Below are positions 1 through 8,743 of a stretch of 64,000 nt of DNA, one piece after another (the stretch's first letter is position 1; the number at the start of each line of letters is the position of its first letter). The stretch spans positions 186,001 through 250,000 of the forward strand of contig NZ_JAUCBS010000009.1 in the NCBI RefSeq assembly GCF_034676705.1, read 5' to 3'. Source of the DNA: Gemmobacter sp. GTDB taxonomy: Bacteria > Pseudomonadota > Alphaproteobacteria > Rhodobacterales > Rhodobacteraceae. The notes beneath the pieces were generated by a model, which saw only the letters and a program-made list of their open reading frames with translations, ran no database searches and had not been told where the DNA came from. Position numbers and translations under genes: made by a program.

Positions 1-144
1 CGCGCGTTCGATCTGGTCGGAATCGGGGCTCAGCAGCGCATCGACCGGGTTGCCCAGCATGTAGACGGCGGCAAACACCAGCACCGCCATGGCCAGCATC
101 ACGAACAGCGCCTGAAAGATTCGGCGAATCAGATAGGCGGTCAT
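1..144 (-). CDS. Peptide-type ABC transporter permease, N-terminal fragment
   Basis: Only the first 48 codons lie in the window; the gene runs off the left edge. The start is ATG at 144 reading leftward. The fragment opens with MTAYLIRRIFQA and then one long hydrophobic segment (about residues 8-30), followed by a GNPVDALL stretch. This is the usual N-terminus of DppB/OppB-type permeases, where the first membrane helix is followed by a large periplasmic loop. It is divergent from the peptide-binding protein at 333, so the two are probably parts of one import system sharing the 145-332 control region. The family call is good; the substrate is unknown. Confidence 0.75.
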   Translation of the reverse strand, partial: MTAYLIRRIFQALFVMLAMAVLVFAAVYMLGNPVDALLSPDSDQIERA

Positions 145-263
145 GGCTGCCCCCCTGCGGGAACGGCGCATGAAGCGGCGGGAATCCTGTGGCCCAAGCG
201 TGTTTCCTTCCTGTCCGGTCTGTTGGTTTCGGCGGCTTCGCAGGGATGGGCCGAAAGTAATGG

Positions 264-293
264 TTGAAACTCAAAGTAACAGCGTTGTATCAT
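264..293 (+). promoter_or_regulatory. Candidate sigma-70 promoter for the binding-protein gene
   Basis: A TTGAAA box at 264-269 and a TATCAT box at 288-293 are separated by 18 bp, about 40 bp upstream of the ATG at 333. The region is visibly more AT-rich than the genes around it. The match is by eye only. Confidence 0.45.
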
Positions 294-332
294 TTGATCA
301 AGGAAACACTCAACAACAGGGAACCTCAACAA

Positions 333-1901
333 ATGACCTATGCAAGCAGGCTTCTGTCCTCGGCTGCGCTGGCCATCGTGCTGGCCGGCGGTGCAGCGCA
401 GGCGGCGGATCTGACCTATGCGATCAGCGCCCCGGTGACGGCTGTTGACCCGCATTACCAGAACGCCACGCCGAACAACGCGGCGCTGAGCAACATCTTC
501 GAGGCGCTGACCGTGATCGGCCCGGATGGCATGGTCGAACCCTCGCTGGCCAAGGAATGGCGGCTGGTCGATGACGTGACCTGGGAATTCGATCTGGTCG
601 ACGCCAAGTTCCATGATGGCACGCCGATGACCGCGGCGGATGTGGAATTTTCGCTGAAGCGCCCGGCGACCATCACCAACAGCCCGTCGGCCTTCACGAT
701 CTATACCCGCCCGATCAAGGAAACCCAGGTCGTCGACGACCACAAGATCCGCATCGTGACGAACTTCCCCTATCCGCAGTTCCTGCGCGACCTGTCGCGC
801 GTGGCGGTGGTGAAAAAGGCAGTTGTCGAAGGTGCGGGCACCCCCGATTTCAACAGCGGCAAGGTGGCCATCGGGACCGGGCCCTACAAATATACCGGCT
901 ACACCCCCGACGATCAGCTGAACATGACCCAGTTCGATGGCTACTGGGGCGCCAAGCCGGCATGGGACAACGTGCGCATCCGCTTCATCACCGATGACGG
1001 CGCGCGGTCGGCCGCCCTGCTGTCGGGGTCGGTCGATGCGATCGAGAACGTGCCGACCAACGATCTGGAGCGGTTCAAGACCAACGCCGATCTGGTGTTT
1101 GAATCGGCCAAGTCGATGCGCGTGGTGTTCCTGTTCGTCGACTCGGGCCGCGACCAGCCGCCCAGCGTGATGGGCAACGATGGCAAGCCGCTGGCAACCA
1201 ACCCGCTGAAAGATGTGCGCGTGCGTCAGGCGATCAACTACGCCATCAACCGCGACGCCATCCGCGACCGGCTGATGTCGGGCCTGGCCTGGCCGACCAA
1301 CAACATCGTGTTCGACGGTGGCGAAGGCAACATCCCGGCGCTGGATACCGTGACCTTCGACGCCAACAAGGCCAAGGCCCTGCTGGCCGAAGCGGGCTAT
1401 CCCGACGGCTTCCAGATCACGCTGGCGACCCCGAACAACCGCCTGATCAACGATGAACAGGTGGCGCAGGGCGTGGCCCAGATGCTGACCCGCATCGGCA
1501 TCAAGACCCAGGTCGATGCCATGCCCTTCACCATGGTCAACACCCGCGGCAATGGCGGCGAATTCGCCATGAGCATGATGGCCTGGGGCAACACCGCGGA
1601 TGCCGCCGGCGGCATCCGCGCGATGATCGCCTGCAAGAACAAGGACAAGGGCATGGGTCCGGTCAACTGGGGCAACTATTGCAACCCCACGCTGGACGAG
1701 GTGACGATGAAGGCCATGTCCACCATGGACGAGGCCGGCCGCAAGTCGCTGATGGCCGAGGCCGCGCAGATCGTGCATGACGACATGGCCATCGTGCCGC
1801 TGTACTGGCAGGGCTCTACCTGGGCGGCGCGCAAGGGCATCGACATTCTGCCGCGTGCCGATGAACAGACCAAACCGTCGTCCTTCTCGCCCAAGATGTA
1901 A
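333..1901 (+). CDS. ABC transporter substrate-binding protein, peptide family 5
   Basis: Periplasmic solute receptor of 522 residues, the usual size for SBP_bac_5 (DppA/OppA-like) proteins. The start chosen is ATG 333: it follows AGGGA and begins a clean Sec signal peptide (hydrophobic core about residues 8-20, Ala-x-Ala cleavage near residue 24). An upstream in-frame ATG at 264 would put a polar extension in front of it and overlaps the promoter. Family features are the ITTNSPS-type middle, GTGPYKY and the C-terminal PLYWQG region. It sits 69 bp before a deacylase, suggesting uptake of acylated amino acids or short peptides. The ligand cannot be read from sequence. Confidence 0.85.
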   Translation: MTYASRLLSSAALAIVLAGGAAQAADLTYAISAPVTAVDPHYQNATPNNAALSNIFEALTVIGPDGMVEPSLAKEWRLVDDVTWEFDLVDAKFHDGTPMTAADVEFSLKRPATITNSPSAFTIYTRPIKETQVVDDHKIRIVTNFPYPQFLRDLSRVAVVKKAVVEGAGTPDFNSGKVAIGTGPYKYTGYTPDDQLNMTQFDGYWGAKPAWDNVRIRFITDDGARSAALLSGSVDAIENVPTNDLERFKTNADLVFESAKSMRVVFLFVDSGRDQPPSVMGNDGKPLATNPLKDVRVRQAINYAINRDAIRDRLMSGLAWPTNNIVFDGGEGNIPALDTVTFDANKAKALLAEAGYPDGFQITLATPNNRLINDEQVAQGVAQMLTRIGIKTQVDAMPFTMVNTRGNGGEFAMSMMAWGNTADAAGGIRAMIACKNKDKGMGPVNWGNYCNPTLDEVTMKAMSTMDEAGRKSLMAEAAQIVHDDMAIVPLYWQGSTWAARKGIDILPRADEQTKPSSFSPKM

Positions 1902-1930
1902 GGCGCGATCCATAGCATGACACAGGCAGC

Positions 1931-1948
1931 GGGCGGCTTCGGCCGCCC
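1931..1948 (+). other. UUCG-tetraloop hairpin between receptor and deacylase genes
   Basis: GGGCGGC (1931-1937), TTCG loop (1938-1941) and GCCGCCC (1942-1948) form a perfect 7-bp stem with an extra-stable UUCG loop. No T-tract follows. It lies just after the receptor stop codon and before the ArgE ribosome site. It probably protects the receptor mRNA end or lowers expression of the downstream gene. Confidence 0.6.
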
Positions 1949-1970
1949 GACCCATGACCGGAGGATGCCC

Positions 1971-3125
1971 ATGACCCAACCCCTGACCGCCACCGAACAT
2001 CTGGCCCGCCTTGTGGCCTTTCCCACCGTCAGCACCGCCAGCAACCTGGATATGGTTGCCGCGATCGAGGCGGCGGTGGCCCCGTTCGGCGGGCGCTGCC
2101 GCCGGTTTCCCAATGCGGCGGGCGACAAGGCGAACCTGCTGGTGACCTTTGGCCCCGAGGTGCCGGGGGGCGTGCTGTTCAGCGGCCATATGGATGTGGT
2201 GCCCTGCGCCGGGCAGGACTGGACCGCCGATCCCTGGACGATGCGCCATGCCGGCGACCGGGTGATCGGGCGCGGCGTGACGGATATGAAGGGCTTCCTG
2301 GCCTGCTGTCTGGCCACCATGCCCGCCATCGCCGCCGCCCCGCTGGCGCGGCCGGTGCATTTCGCGTTTTCCTATGACGAGGAGGTCGGCTGCACCGGCG
2401 TGCCCGACATGGCGCAATGGATCGGCGCCAGCGCCATGCGCCCCCGGCTGGCCGTCATCGGCGAACCCAGCAACATGGAGCTGATCACCGCGCACAAGGG
2501 CGGCATGATCGGCTGGGCGCATGTCAAGGGGGTGCCGGGCCATTCCTCGCAGCCCGACAAATACGTCAATGCGGTGATGGTGGCGGCGGAACTGGTGGCC
2601 GAGATCACCCGCATCAGCACCGACATGAAGGCCGGCCCGCAGCTGGACCTGTTCGATCCGCCCTGGTCCACCATCCAGGTGAACCAGATCAAGGGCGGGC
2701 TGCACGGCAATATCGTGGCCGAGGATTGCGCGTTCTTCTGGGAAATGCGCGTGGTGCCCGGCACCGACGACCGCGCGGTGTTCGACCGCTTCGCCCGCTA
2801 TGCTGCGGACGTGCTGGAACCGGCGATGAAACGCATTTCGGACAGCGCCGGCATCCGGTTCGACGTGATGGCGCGCATCCCGCTGCTGGCGCCCACCGAT
2901 GATGCGGCGCTGGTGGCCGAGCTGCTGGCCCTGCTGGGCCAGACCGCGCCCCGCGGGGTGTCCTATGGCACCGAGGCGGGGCATTTCGCCGCCGCGGGGA
3001 TCCCTGCGGTGGTGTGCGGCCCCGGCGACATCGCCGATGCGCACCAGCCGGATGAAAGCATCGCCGTGGCGCAGCTGGATGCCTGCGTCGGGGTGCTGAC
3101 CCGGCTGGTGGCCACCTGTCGCTGA
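1971..3125 (+). CDS. argE: M20 family acetylornithine deacetylase-like amidohydrolase
   Basis: Zinc-dependent deacylase of 384 residues, the ArgE/DapE fold, expected to cut N-acetyl or N-acyl groups from amino acids in the cytoplasm. Metal ligands are visible: His73 in GHMDVVP, Asp105 in GVTDMKG, Glu137-Glu138 in YDEE (general base and metal ligand), and Glu165 in GEPS. A dimerisation-domain GVPGHSS motif follows. The start is ATG 1971 because CCGGAGG ends 7 bp upstream; the ATGs at 1917 and 1965 lack this. Its partner is the peptide receptor upstream, and a second ArgE paralogue lies at 29830-30957. The placement suggests a catabolic rather than arginine-biosynthetic role; that is inference. 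Confidence 0.85.
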   Translation: MTQPLTATEHLARLVAFPTVSTASNLDMVAAIEAAVAPFGGRCRRFPNAAGDKANLLVTFGPEVPGGVLFSGHMDVVPCAGQDWTADPWTMRHAGDRVIGRGVTDMKGFLACCLATMPAIAAAPLARPVHFAFSYDEEVGCTGVPDMAQWIGASAMRPRLAVIGEPSNMELITAHKGGMIGWAHVKGVPGHSSQPDKYVNAVMVAAELVAEITRISTDMKAGPQLDLFDPPWSTIQVNQIKGGLHGNIVAEDCAFFWEMRVVPGTDDRAVFDRFARYAADVLEPAMKRISDSAGIRFDVMARIPLLAPTDDAALVAELLALLGQTAPRGVSYGTEAGHFAAAGIPAVVCGPGDIADAHQPDESIAVAQLDACVGVLTRLVATCR

Positions 3126-3133
3126 CCATAGGA

Positions 3134-3158
3134 AAACGGGGGCCAATGGCCCCCGTTT
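3134..3158. terminator. Bidirectional terminator between convergent genes
   Basis: An 11-bp perfect stem, AAACGGGGGCC / GGCCCCCGTTT, with an AAT loop. The A/T ends give a short T run on either strand. It lies between the argE stop (3125) and the permease stop (3177), so it can end both transcripts. Confidence 0.75.
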
Positions 3159-3176
3159 CTGCATCTGTCCCGGCCC

Positions 3177-4058
3177 CTACATCCGGTCGTTGCGCACATC
3201 CAGCGCGTCGCGCAGCCCGTCGCCGATGAAGTTGAAGCTGGTCACCGCAATGGTGATGGTCAGCCCCGGAATGATCGCCAGCCACGGCGCCTTGTCCAGA
3301 TACTGCTGCGCCCCGTTCAGCATGTTGCCCCAGCTGGGCAGCGGCGGCTGGATGCCATAGCCGAGGAAGCTGACATAAGCCTCCAGCAGGATGGCGCGGG
3401 CGACGGTCAGGGTGGCGGCCACGATGATCGGGCCGATCACGTTCGGCAGGATTTCCCGGAACATGATGTGGAACCGGCTGAGGCCCAGCATCCGGCTGGC
3501 CAGCACGAATTCCCGCTCGCGCAAGCTGCGCACCTCGGCCTCGACGATGCGGGCAACTTCCATCCAGCTGGTGACGGCGATGATCACGGTGATTATGCCG
3601 GGGCTGGGTTTCAGCAGCGCGGCCAGCGCCAGCACCAGAAAGATCGACGGAAACGCCAGGAACGCATCCACCAGCCGCATCAGCGTGGCCCCGGCCCAGC
3701 CACCGCGATAGCCGGCAACCACGCCGATCACGGCCCCGATGAAGGTGGACAGCAGCATCGCCGAAAACCCGACAAGCAGCGAGATGCGCCCCGCCTCCAG
3801 CAGCCGCGCCGCTTGGTCGCGGCCCAGGGGATCGGTGCCCAGGTAATGCAGCCCGGTCATCGGCGGGGCGAACCGTGCCCGCAGGTCGATGTAGAGCGAG
3901 TCATACGGCAGCAGCCACGGCCCCACGATGCAGGCCAGCGTCAGCAGGGTGATCATCACCATCCCCACCAGTGCCAGCCGGTGGCGCATGAACTTGCGCA
4001 CCGCGCGGTTGTGCCACCAGCGGCTGCGGCCAGAGGAGGAAGCGGCAAGGGTTGTCAT
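3177..4058 (-). CDS. Oligopeptide ABC transporter permease, DppC/OppC type
   Basis: Inner-membrane permease of 293 residues with the N-terminal OppC_N region (YLGTDPLGRDQAARLL replaces the usual GTDxxGRD loop) and five to six membrane helices. The EAA loop that docks on the ATPase is at about residues 172-205, around AEVRSLREREFVLASRMLG. It is the last gene of a leftward operon (ATPase, receptor, DppB, DppC) with 21 bp to the DppB-like gene. Length and motif order are normal. Confidence 0.88.
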   Translation of the reverse strand: MTTLAASSSGRSRWWHNRAVRKFMRHRLALVGMVMITLLTLACIVGPWLLPYDSLYIDLRARFAPPMTGLHYLGTDPLGRDQAARLLEAGRISLLVGFSAMLLSTFIGAVIGVVAGYRGGWAGATLMRLVDAFLAFPSIFLVLALAALLKPSPGIITVIIAVTSWMEVARIVEAEVRSLREREFVLASRMLGLSRFHIMFREILPNVIGPIIVAATLTVARAILLEAYVSFLGYGIQPPLPSWGNMLNGAQQYLDKAPWLAIIPGLTITIAVTSFNFIGDGLRDALDVRNDRM

Positions 4059-4079
4059 GGCAAAATCCTCCGGGTCGCG

Positions 4080-5030
4080 TCAGCCAAGGCGGATGCGGGG
4101 GTCGACCATCGCGACGACGATGTCGGCGATCAGGTTTCCAAGCAGGGTCAGGATGGCGGAAAACATCAACAGGCCCATGATCACGGGGTAGTCGCTGTAA
4201 CCCAGGCTATCCAGGAACAGCCGCCCCATGCCGGGCCAGGTGAACACGGTTTCCGTCACCAGCGCGCAGCCCAGGATCGACGGCAGGTGCATGCCCGCCA
4301 GCGTGATCATCGGCAGCAGGGCGTTGCCCACCACATGCTTGCGCAGCACGCGGCGTTCCGGCACGCCCTTGGCGCGGGCGGTCTTGATGAAGTCCTGGCT
4401 GATCACGTCCAGCGTGGCCGACCGCATGTAGCGGCTCCATGTGGCAACGTTGACCAGCGACAGCACGATGCTGGGCAGGATCAGGTGATGCAGATAGTTC
4501 AGCACCGATTCCTTGCCGATGGTGTACATGTTGCCGGCCGGCAGCCAGCCCAGTTCCAGCGAGAACACATAAATCCCGACCAGCCCGAACCAGAAGGTCG
4601 GGATCGACAGCGCGATCATCGCGCCGACGGTGGCGGCATAGTCGAACCCCGAATACTGATGCGTGGCACCACGCACGCCGATCCAGGTGCCGATGGCGAT
4701 GGAAATCGCGGTGGACGACCCCATCAGCAGCAGGGTGGCAAAGACATGGCGGCCGATCACCCCGGTCACCGGGGCGCCATCGCGGTAGGAATGGCCCCAG
4801 TCGCCTTGCAGCATCCGCCAGGCCCAGTCGGCATATTGCACCGGCAGCGGGCGGTTCAGGCCCATCTGTTCCGACAGCCGTTCGATATCGGCCTGGGTCA
4901 TGCCGGGGTCCAGCGTGAATTGCGCCAGCGGCCCGCCGGGCATCAGGTTCAGCACCAGGAATCCGATGATCGACACGATCACCAGCAGGATGATGCTTTG
5001 CCACAGACGGTTCAGCAGGAATACGGTCAT
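4080..5030 (-). CDS. Oligopeptide ABC transporter permease, DppB/OppB type
   Basis: Inner-membrane permease of 316 residues. It begins with a membrane helix (about 8-28), carries the DppB loop LNRPLPVQYADW and the EAA docking loop around DFIKTARAKGVPERRVL (about residues 205-235), and ends in VDPRIRLG, typical of the family. It pairs with the DppC-type gene just downstream. A strong stem-loop sits between it and the receptor gene upstream, which may keep permease levels below receptor levels. Confidence 0.88.
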   Translation of the reverse strand: MTVFLLNRLWQSIILLVIVSIIGFLVLNLMPGGPLAQFTLDPGMTQADIERLSEQMGLNRPLPVQYADWAWRMLQGDWGHSYRDGAPVTGVIGRHVFATLLLMGSSTAISIAIGTWIGVRGATHQYSGFDYAATVGAMIALSIPTFWFGLVGIYVFSLELGWLPAGNMYTIGKESVLNYLHHLILPSIVLSLVNVATWSRYMRSATLDVISQDFIKTARAKGVPERRVLRKHVVGNALLPMITLAGMHLPSILGCALVTETVFTWPGMGRLFLDSLGYSDYPVIMGLLMFSAILTLLGNLIADIVVAMVDPRIRLG

Positions 5031-5060
5031 TCGGCCCTCGGTTCACCCGGACAAAAGGGG

Positions 5061-5089
5061 GGCGGCCGCCCGGTAGCCGGGCAGCCGCC
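5061..5089 (-). terminator. Strong stem-loop (attenuator) between receptor and permease genes
   Basis: Read on the minus strand, two 6-bp GC arms joined by one G-U pair make a 13-bp stem with a 3-nt loop, followed by CCCC and TTTT. It lies directly after the receptor stop codon (5100). The shape is that of a partial terminator or mRNA-stabilising structure inside the operon. Confidence 0.65.
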
Positions 5090-5099
5090 TGCGGTCAGA

Positions 5100-6755
5100 T
5101 CACTTCACCCATTTCCAGGCGGCGGCATGCCAGGCTTCGCTGCGGGTGTTGCCGTTATGCTCGACCCCTTCGATGCCCTGTTTCCAGCCGCGTGCCGAAT
5201 TGTCCGAGAACAGCGGCAGGAACGGCAGGTCGGCGCGGATGATCGTCTGCACCTCGTCATAGATCGCCTTGCGCTTTTCCGGGTCGAAGGTGCGGCTGCC
5301 TTCGACAAGCAGTTCGTCCACCCGCGCGTTCTTGTATTGCGAGTTGTTGGACCCGCGCCCGCCCTGCGCCGCGATGGCGCTGGAATGGAAGCGGTTGGTC
5401 ACATCGGGGTCGGCGCCGATCAGGAAGGTGATGCCGACGACCACGGTATCGAACTGCGACTTGGTCCAGAACTCGCCCCAGATCACGGCGGCAGGCAGGT
5501 TTTCGATCGTCATCTCGACGCCGATCTCGCGCAGGGTCTGCTGGACGAACTGTTGCAGCTGTTCGCGCAGCTGGTTGCCCGAGGTGGTCGAGTTCTTGAA
5601 CGCCAGCCGCACGCCGTTCTTGGCGCGGATGCCATCGGCGCCCGGGGCCCAGCCGGCATCATCCAGCAGCTTGCGCGCGCGGTCCAGGTCAAAGGCATGC
5701 TTCGGCAGGTCCGGGTTGTTGTAATAGGACGTGCGCGGCATGAAGGTTTCGACCGATTCCGGCAGGCCGTAATACAGCGCGTCGATGATCGCGGCCTTGT
5801 CCACGGCGGCATAGATCGCCTCGCGCACGGCCAGTTCCTTGAACTGCGGCAGTTCGTTGTTGAAGTAGATGCATTCGACCGACGGCGAGGGCACCAGCTT
5901 CACCACCTTGCCGGGCAGATCCTTGGCCTCGGCATAGTTGTCGGGGGTGATGTAGTGGCGGCCGACCAGGTCGATGTCGCCGCTTTTGAACTGGGTGTAC
6001 ATCACCGTCACGTCGGGGATGTATTTGAACACCAGCTGTTCCAGATAGGGGCCTTCGCCGTGATAGTCGGGGTTGGCCACCAGCGACACGTTGTCGCCCG
6101 CCGTCCGGCTGGCAAACTTGAACGCGCCGGTGCCGATGGGCGACTGGTTGAAGGCGGCGGTGTTCGGATCGGCCTCTTTCTCCAGGATGTGTTTGGGCAC
6201 CATGAAGGTTTCGGTCAGGAACGACAGATAGGGCGCGAACGGGCGGTCCATCGTCCAGGTGATTTCGGTGGGCGACACCACGGTGATGTTCTTGACCAGC
6301 GAATGGCCGATGGTGCGCCAGCTGCGGAAGTTCGGGTTGACGATCAGTTCCAGCGTATACTTCACGTCTTCGGCGGTGAACGGCGCGCCATCGTGCCATT
6401 TCACGTCATCGCGCAGCTTGATGCGCCATTGCAGGCCGTCGGCGGAAATGCCGCCGTTTTCCTGGGTCGGCATTTCGGCGGCCAGGTTCGGCACGATCTT
6501 GCCATCGGGCATCACGCGGAACAGCGCGTCGAACACCGAGAAATGGACGCCGTCATCCACCTCGATCTTGACCATCAGCGGGTTCAGCACCGTGACTTCC
6601 TGCGACAGGCCCACGATCACCCGGCCCGAGGGTGCCGTCTTGCCGGCGGCAAAGGCGGGTTTGCCCAGCAGGTTCGGGGCGATCAGCCCTGTCGCGCCAA
6701 GAATGCCCATCATCTTCAGCGCATCGCGCCGGGTGGTTCCAGTCTGTGCTGCCAT
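5100..6755 (-). CDS. ABC transporter substrate-binding protein, family 5, Tat-exported
   Basis: Solute receptor of 551 residues. The N-terminus has a twin-arginine motif (TTRRDALKMM, residues 7-16), then a hydrophobic stretch and a likely Ala-x-Ala cut before residue 40. It is therefore probably exported folded by the Tat pathway, which is less common for this family than Sec. SBP_bac_5 features include the WHDGAPFTAEDVKYT segment and GTGAFKF. It lies between the fused ATPase gene (45 bp upstream) and the two permease genes, completing an oligopeptide importer. The substrate is unknown. Confidence 0.88.
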   Translation of the reverse strand: MAAQTGTTRRDALKMMGILGATGLIAPNLLGKPAFAAGKTAPSGRVIVGLSQEVTVLNPLMVKIEVDDGVHFSVFDALFRVMPDGKIVPNLAAEMPTQENGGISADGLQWRIKLRDDVKWHDGAPFTAEDVKYTLELIVNPNFRSWRTIGHSLVKNITVVSPTEITWTMDRPFAPYLSFLTETFMVPKHILEKEADPNTAAFNQSPIGTGAFKFASRTAGDNVSLVANPDYHGEGPYLEQLVFKYIPDVTVMYTQFKSGDIDLVGRHYITPDNYAEAKDLPGKVVKLVPSPSVECIYFNNELPQFKELAVREAIYAAVDKAAIIDALYYGLPESVETFMPRTSYYNNPDLPKHAFDLDRARKLLDDAGWAPGADGIRAKNGVRLAFKNSTTSGNQLREQLQQFVQQTLREIGVEMTIENLPAAVIWGEFWTKSQFDTVVVGITFLIGADPDVTNRFHSSAIAAQGGRGSNNSQYKNARVDELLVEGSRTFDPEKRKAIYDEVQTIIRADLPFLPLFSDNSARGWKQGIEGVEHNGNTRSEAWHAAAWKWVK

Positions 6756-6800
6756 GTTGAAAACTCCCTGTCTGGCTTGTCGTTATGGGTGTCGCGGCGG

Positions 6801-8444
6801 TCAGGCCGCGCGGTCTTCGCCCGGAATGGCGGCCACCAGTTCACGCGTGTAGGCCGATTGCGGGTTGAGAAAGATTTGCGAGGGTGGCCCGATTTCCACG
6901 ACCTTGCCCTTTTGCATCACGGCGATTTCGTCGCAGATCTGGCTGGCCACGCGCAGGTCATGGGTGATGAACACCATCGCCACGCCGGTTTCGCGTTGCA
7001 CCTGATCCAGCAGCTTCAGGATCTGCGCCTGGATCGACACATCCAGCGCCGAGACGGATTCGTCCGCCACCAGCAGTTCCGGCCTGAACATCAGCGCGCG
7101 GGCAATCCCGATGCGCTGGCGCTGGCCGCCGGAAAATTCGTGCGGATAGCGGCCGAACGCGCCACCATCCAGCCCCACATGCGCCAGCAGATCCAGCGCA
7201 TCCTGCCGGGCCTTGTCATAGGGCACGCCATGCGCCACCGGCCCCACCGTCAGGATCTGGCCAATGGTGGACCGCGGGTTCAACGAGGCGAAGGGATCCT
7301 GAAAGATCATCTGGATCCTGGGCCGCAACGCGCGGAACCGGTCCTCTGCCATCGCGGCAATGTCGGTGCCCTGAAACAGGATCTTGCCGCTGTCGCTGTC
7401 CATCAGCTTGACCAAGAGCCGCCCCAACGAGGATTTGCCCGATCCGCTTTCCCCCACCACGCCCAGCGTGCGGCCGGGTTGCAGGGCAAAGGAAATGTCG
7501 TTCACCGCCGGCACCACCCGTTCGCTGCCCAGCCACCTGCTGCCGCTGCGATAGGTCTTGACCAGGTTTTCCACCTTCAGGATCGGCGCGGCATCGCCGG
7601 CCGACGGCGGCACGCGATCCTGCGCCGACAGGTGCGGCACGGCGGCGATCAGGCGTTTGGTATAGGGATGGTCGGGCGATTTCAGCACCTTGGATGCCGG
7701 GCCCTGTTCGACGATATGGCCCTTTTCCATCACGACCACGCTGTCGGCGATTTCTGCCACCACGCCGAAATCATGGGTGATGAACATCACGCTCATGCCC
7801 TTGCGGCGCTGGATGTCGCGGATCAGCGTCAGGATCTGGGCCTGGGTCGTCACGTCCAGCGCGGTGGTGGGTTCATCCGCGATCAGGATCGTGGGTTCCA
7901 GCGCCAGCGCCATGGCGATCATCACCCGCTGGCGCTGTCCGCCCGACAGGCGGAACGGGTACTGGTGGAACATCAGCGCCGGATCGGGCAGGCCCACCTC
8001 GGTCAGCAGTTCGACCGCACGGGCACGGCGCGATTCGGGCGTGCCGACGCCATGGGCCATCAGCGCCTCGGTGATCTGGGCGCCCACCGTCATCAGCGGG
8101 TTCAGCGCCGACAGCGGATCCTGAAAGATCATCGACACCACGCGGCCCCGCAAGCCGCGCAGGTGTTCGGCACTGGCCGACAGCACGTCGGTATCGCCCA
8201 GCCGGATGGATCCGCCGGCAACCCGGATCGGCCGGGGCAGCAAGCCCATGATGGCATTGGCGGTCACCGATTTGCCCGAGCCCGATTCCCCGATGATGCA
8301 CAGGATCTGGCCGCGCAGCAGATCGAACGAGATGTCCTGCACCGCATGGGCACGTTCCATGCCGGCCGGCAGGCTGACCGTCAGATCCCGGACCGAAAGG
8401 GTCGCCTCGGCGACTGCCGAAATGCTTGCCGGTGCTGATGCCAC
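6801..8444 (-). CDS. Fused dual ATP-binding protein of oligopeptide ABC transporter (DppD-DppF type)
   Basis: Cytoplasmic energy subunit of 547 residues with two complete nucleotide-binding domains in one chain. The first has Walker A GESGSGKS (52-59), signature LSGGQRQRV and Walker B ILIADEPTTALD. The second has Walker A GESGSGKSS (about 325), FSGGQRQRI and LLVADESVSALD. The start is GTG at 8444, because AGGAGG lies 5 bp upstream; a longer frame from 8615 would run through the AT-rich promoter. It is the first gene of the leftward operon, an unusual order since the receptor normally leads. A second fused ATPase is at 55609. Confidence 0.88.
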   Translation of the reverse strand: MASAPASISAVAEATLSVRDLTVSLPAGMERAHAVQDISFDLLRGQILCIIGESGSGKSVTANAIMGLLPRPIRVAGGSIRLGDTDVLSASAEHLRGLRGRVVSMIFQDPLSALNPLMTVGAQITEALMAHGVGTPESRRARAVELLTEVGLPDPALMFHQYPFRLSGGQRQRVMIAMALALEPTILIADEPTTALDVTTQAQILTLIRDIQRRKGMSVMFITHDFGVVAEIADSVVVMEKGHIVEQGPASKVLKSPDHPYTKRLIAAVPHLSAQDRVPPSAGDAAPILKVENLVKTYRSGSRWLGSERVVPAVNDISFALQPGRTLGVVGESGSGKSSLGRLLVKLMDSDSGKILFQGTDIAAMAEDRFRALRPRIQMIFQDPFASLNPRSTIGQILTVGPVAHGVPYDKARQDALDLLAHVGLDGGAFGRYPHEFSGGQRQRIGIARALMFRPELLVADESVSALDVSIQAQILKLLDQVQRETGVAMVFITHDLRVASQICDEIAVMQKGKVVEIGPPSQIFLNPQSAYTRELVAAIPGEDRAA

Positions 8445-8743
8445 ACGTGCCTCCTGTTGACCGCCTGATGCCGCGATCTTGAAAACCAAGCATATATTGA
8501 AAATTCCGGCAAGTGGTATTAAAAACGAAACCGTCGTGAAACCGTTGCCTCGGGGTTGAAACCCAGGCAAACCGTTATCCTGGATGGGCAATTTTCCTTC
8601 ACTGCGGCAGCACACCCCTTCACTTGTGTTTTTTCCTGCTGCGAACGGTTATCACTATTGAAAGTTTGTCGCGGACATTTCACTATTTTCACCAGACGGC
8701 CCCCGCCTGGGGCCTCGCCCTCGATCCGGGGAGCGGAGGAGAG
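8445..8743. promoter_or_regulatory. AT-rich divergent control region with repeated TTGAAA/GAAACCGT elements
   Basis: This 299-bp gap separates the leftward importer operon from the XRE-cupin regulator. It carries TTGAAA at 8479, 8497, 8556 and 8658; two GAAACCGT boxes 11 bp apart (8527-8534 and 8538-8545); and two TCACTATT boxes (8652-8659 and 8680-8687). Repeats at one-helical-turn spacing in an AT-rich divergent gap look like an operator array. The regulator encoded at 8744 is the obvious candidate to bind it. No gene was seen in it. Confidence 0.5.

Noticed and set aside
141..3164. A very long open frame on the minus strand opposite the receptor and deacylase genes
   Set aside because: Its translation is rich in His, Arg, Gly and Gln with no domain. 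It is the antisense shadow of two clear genes, a common effect in very GC-rich DNA.
3468..8438. A 1,650-codon open frame opposite the peptide importer
   Set aside because: Same antisense artefact. It crosses several genes and a terminator-like structure.
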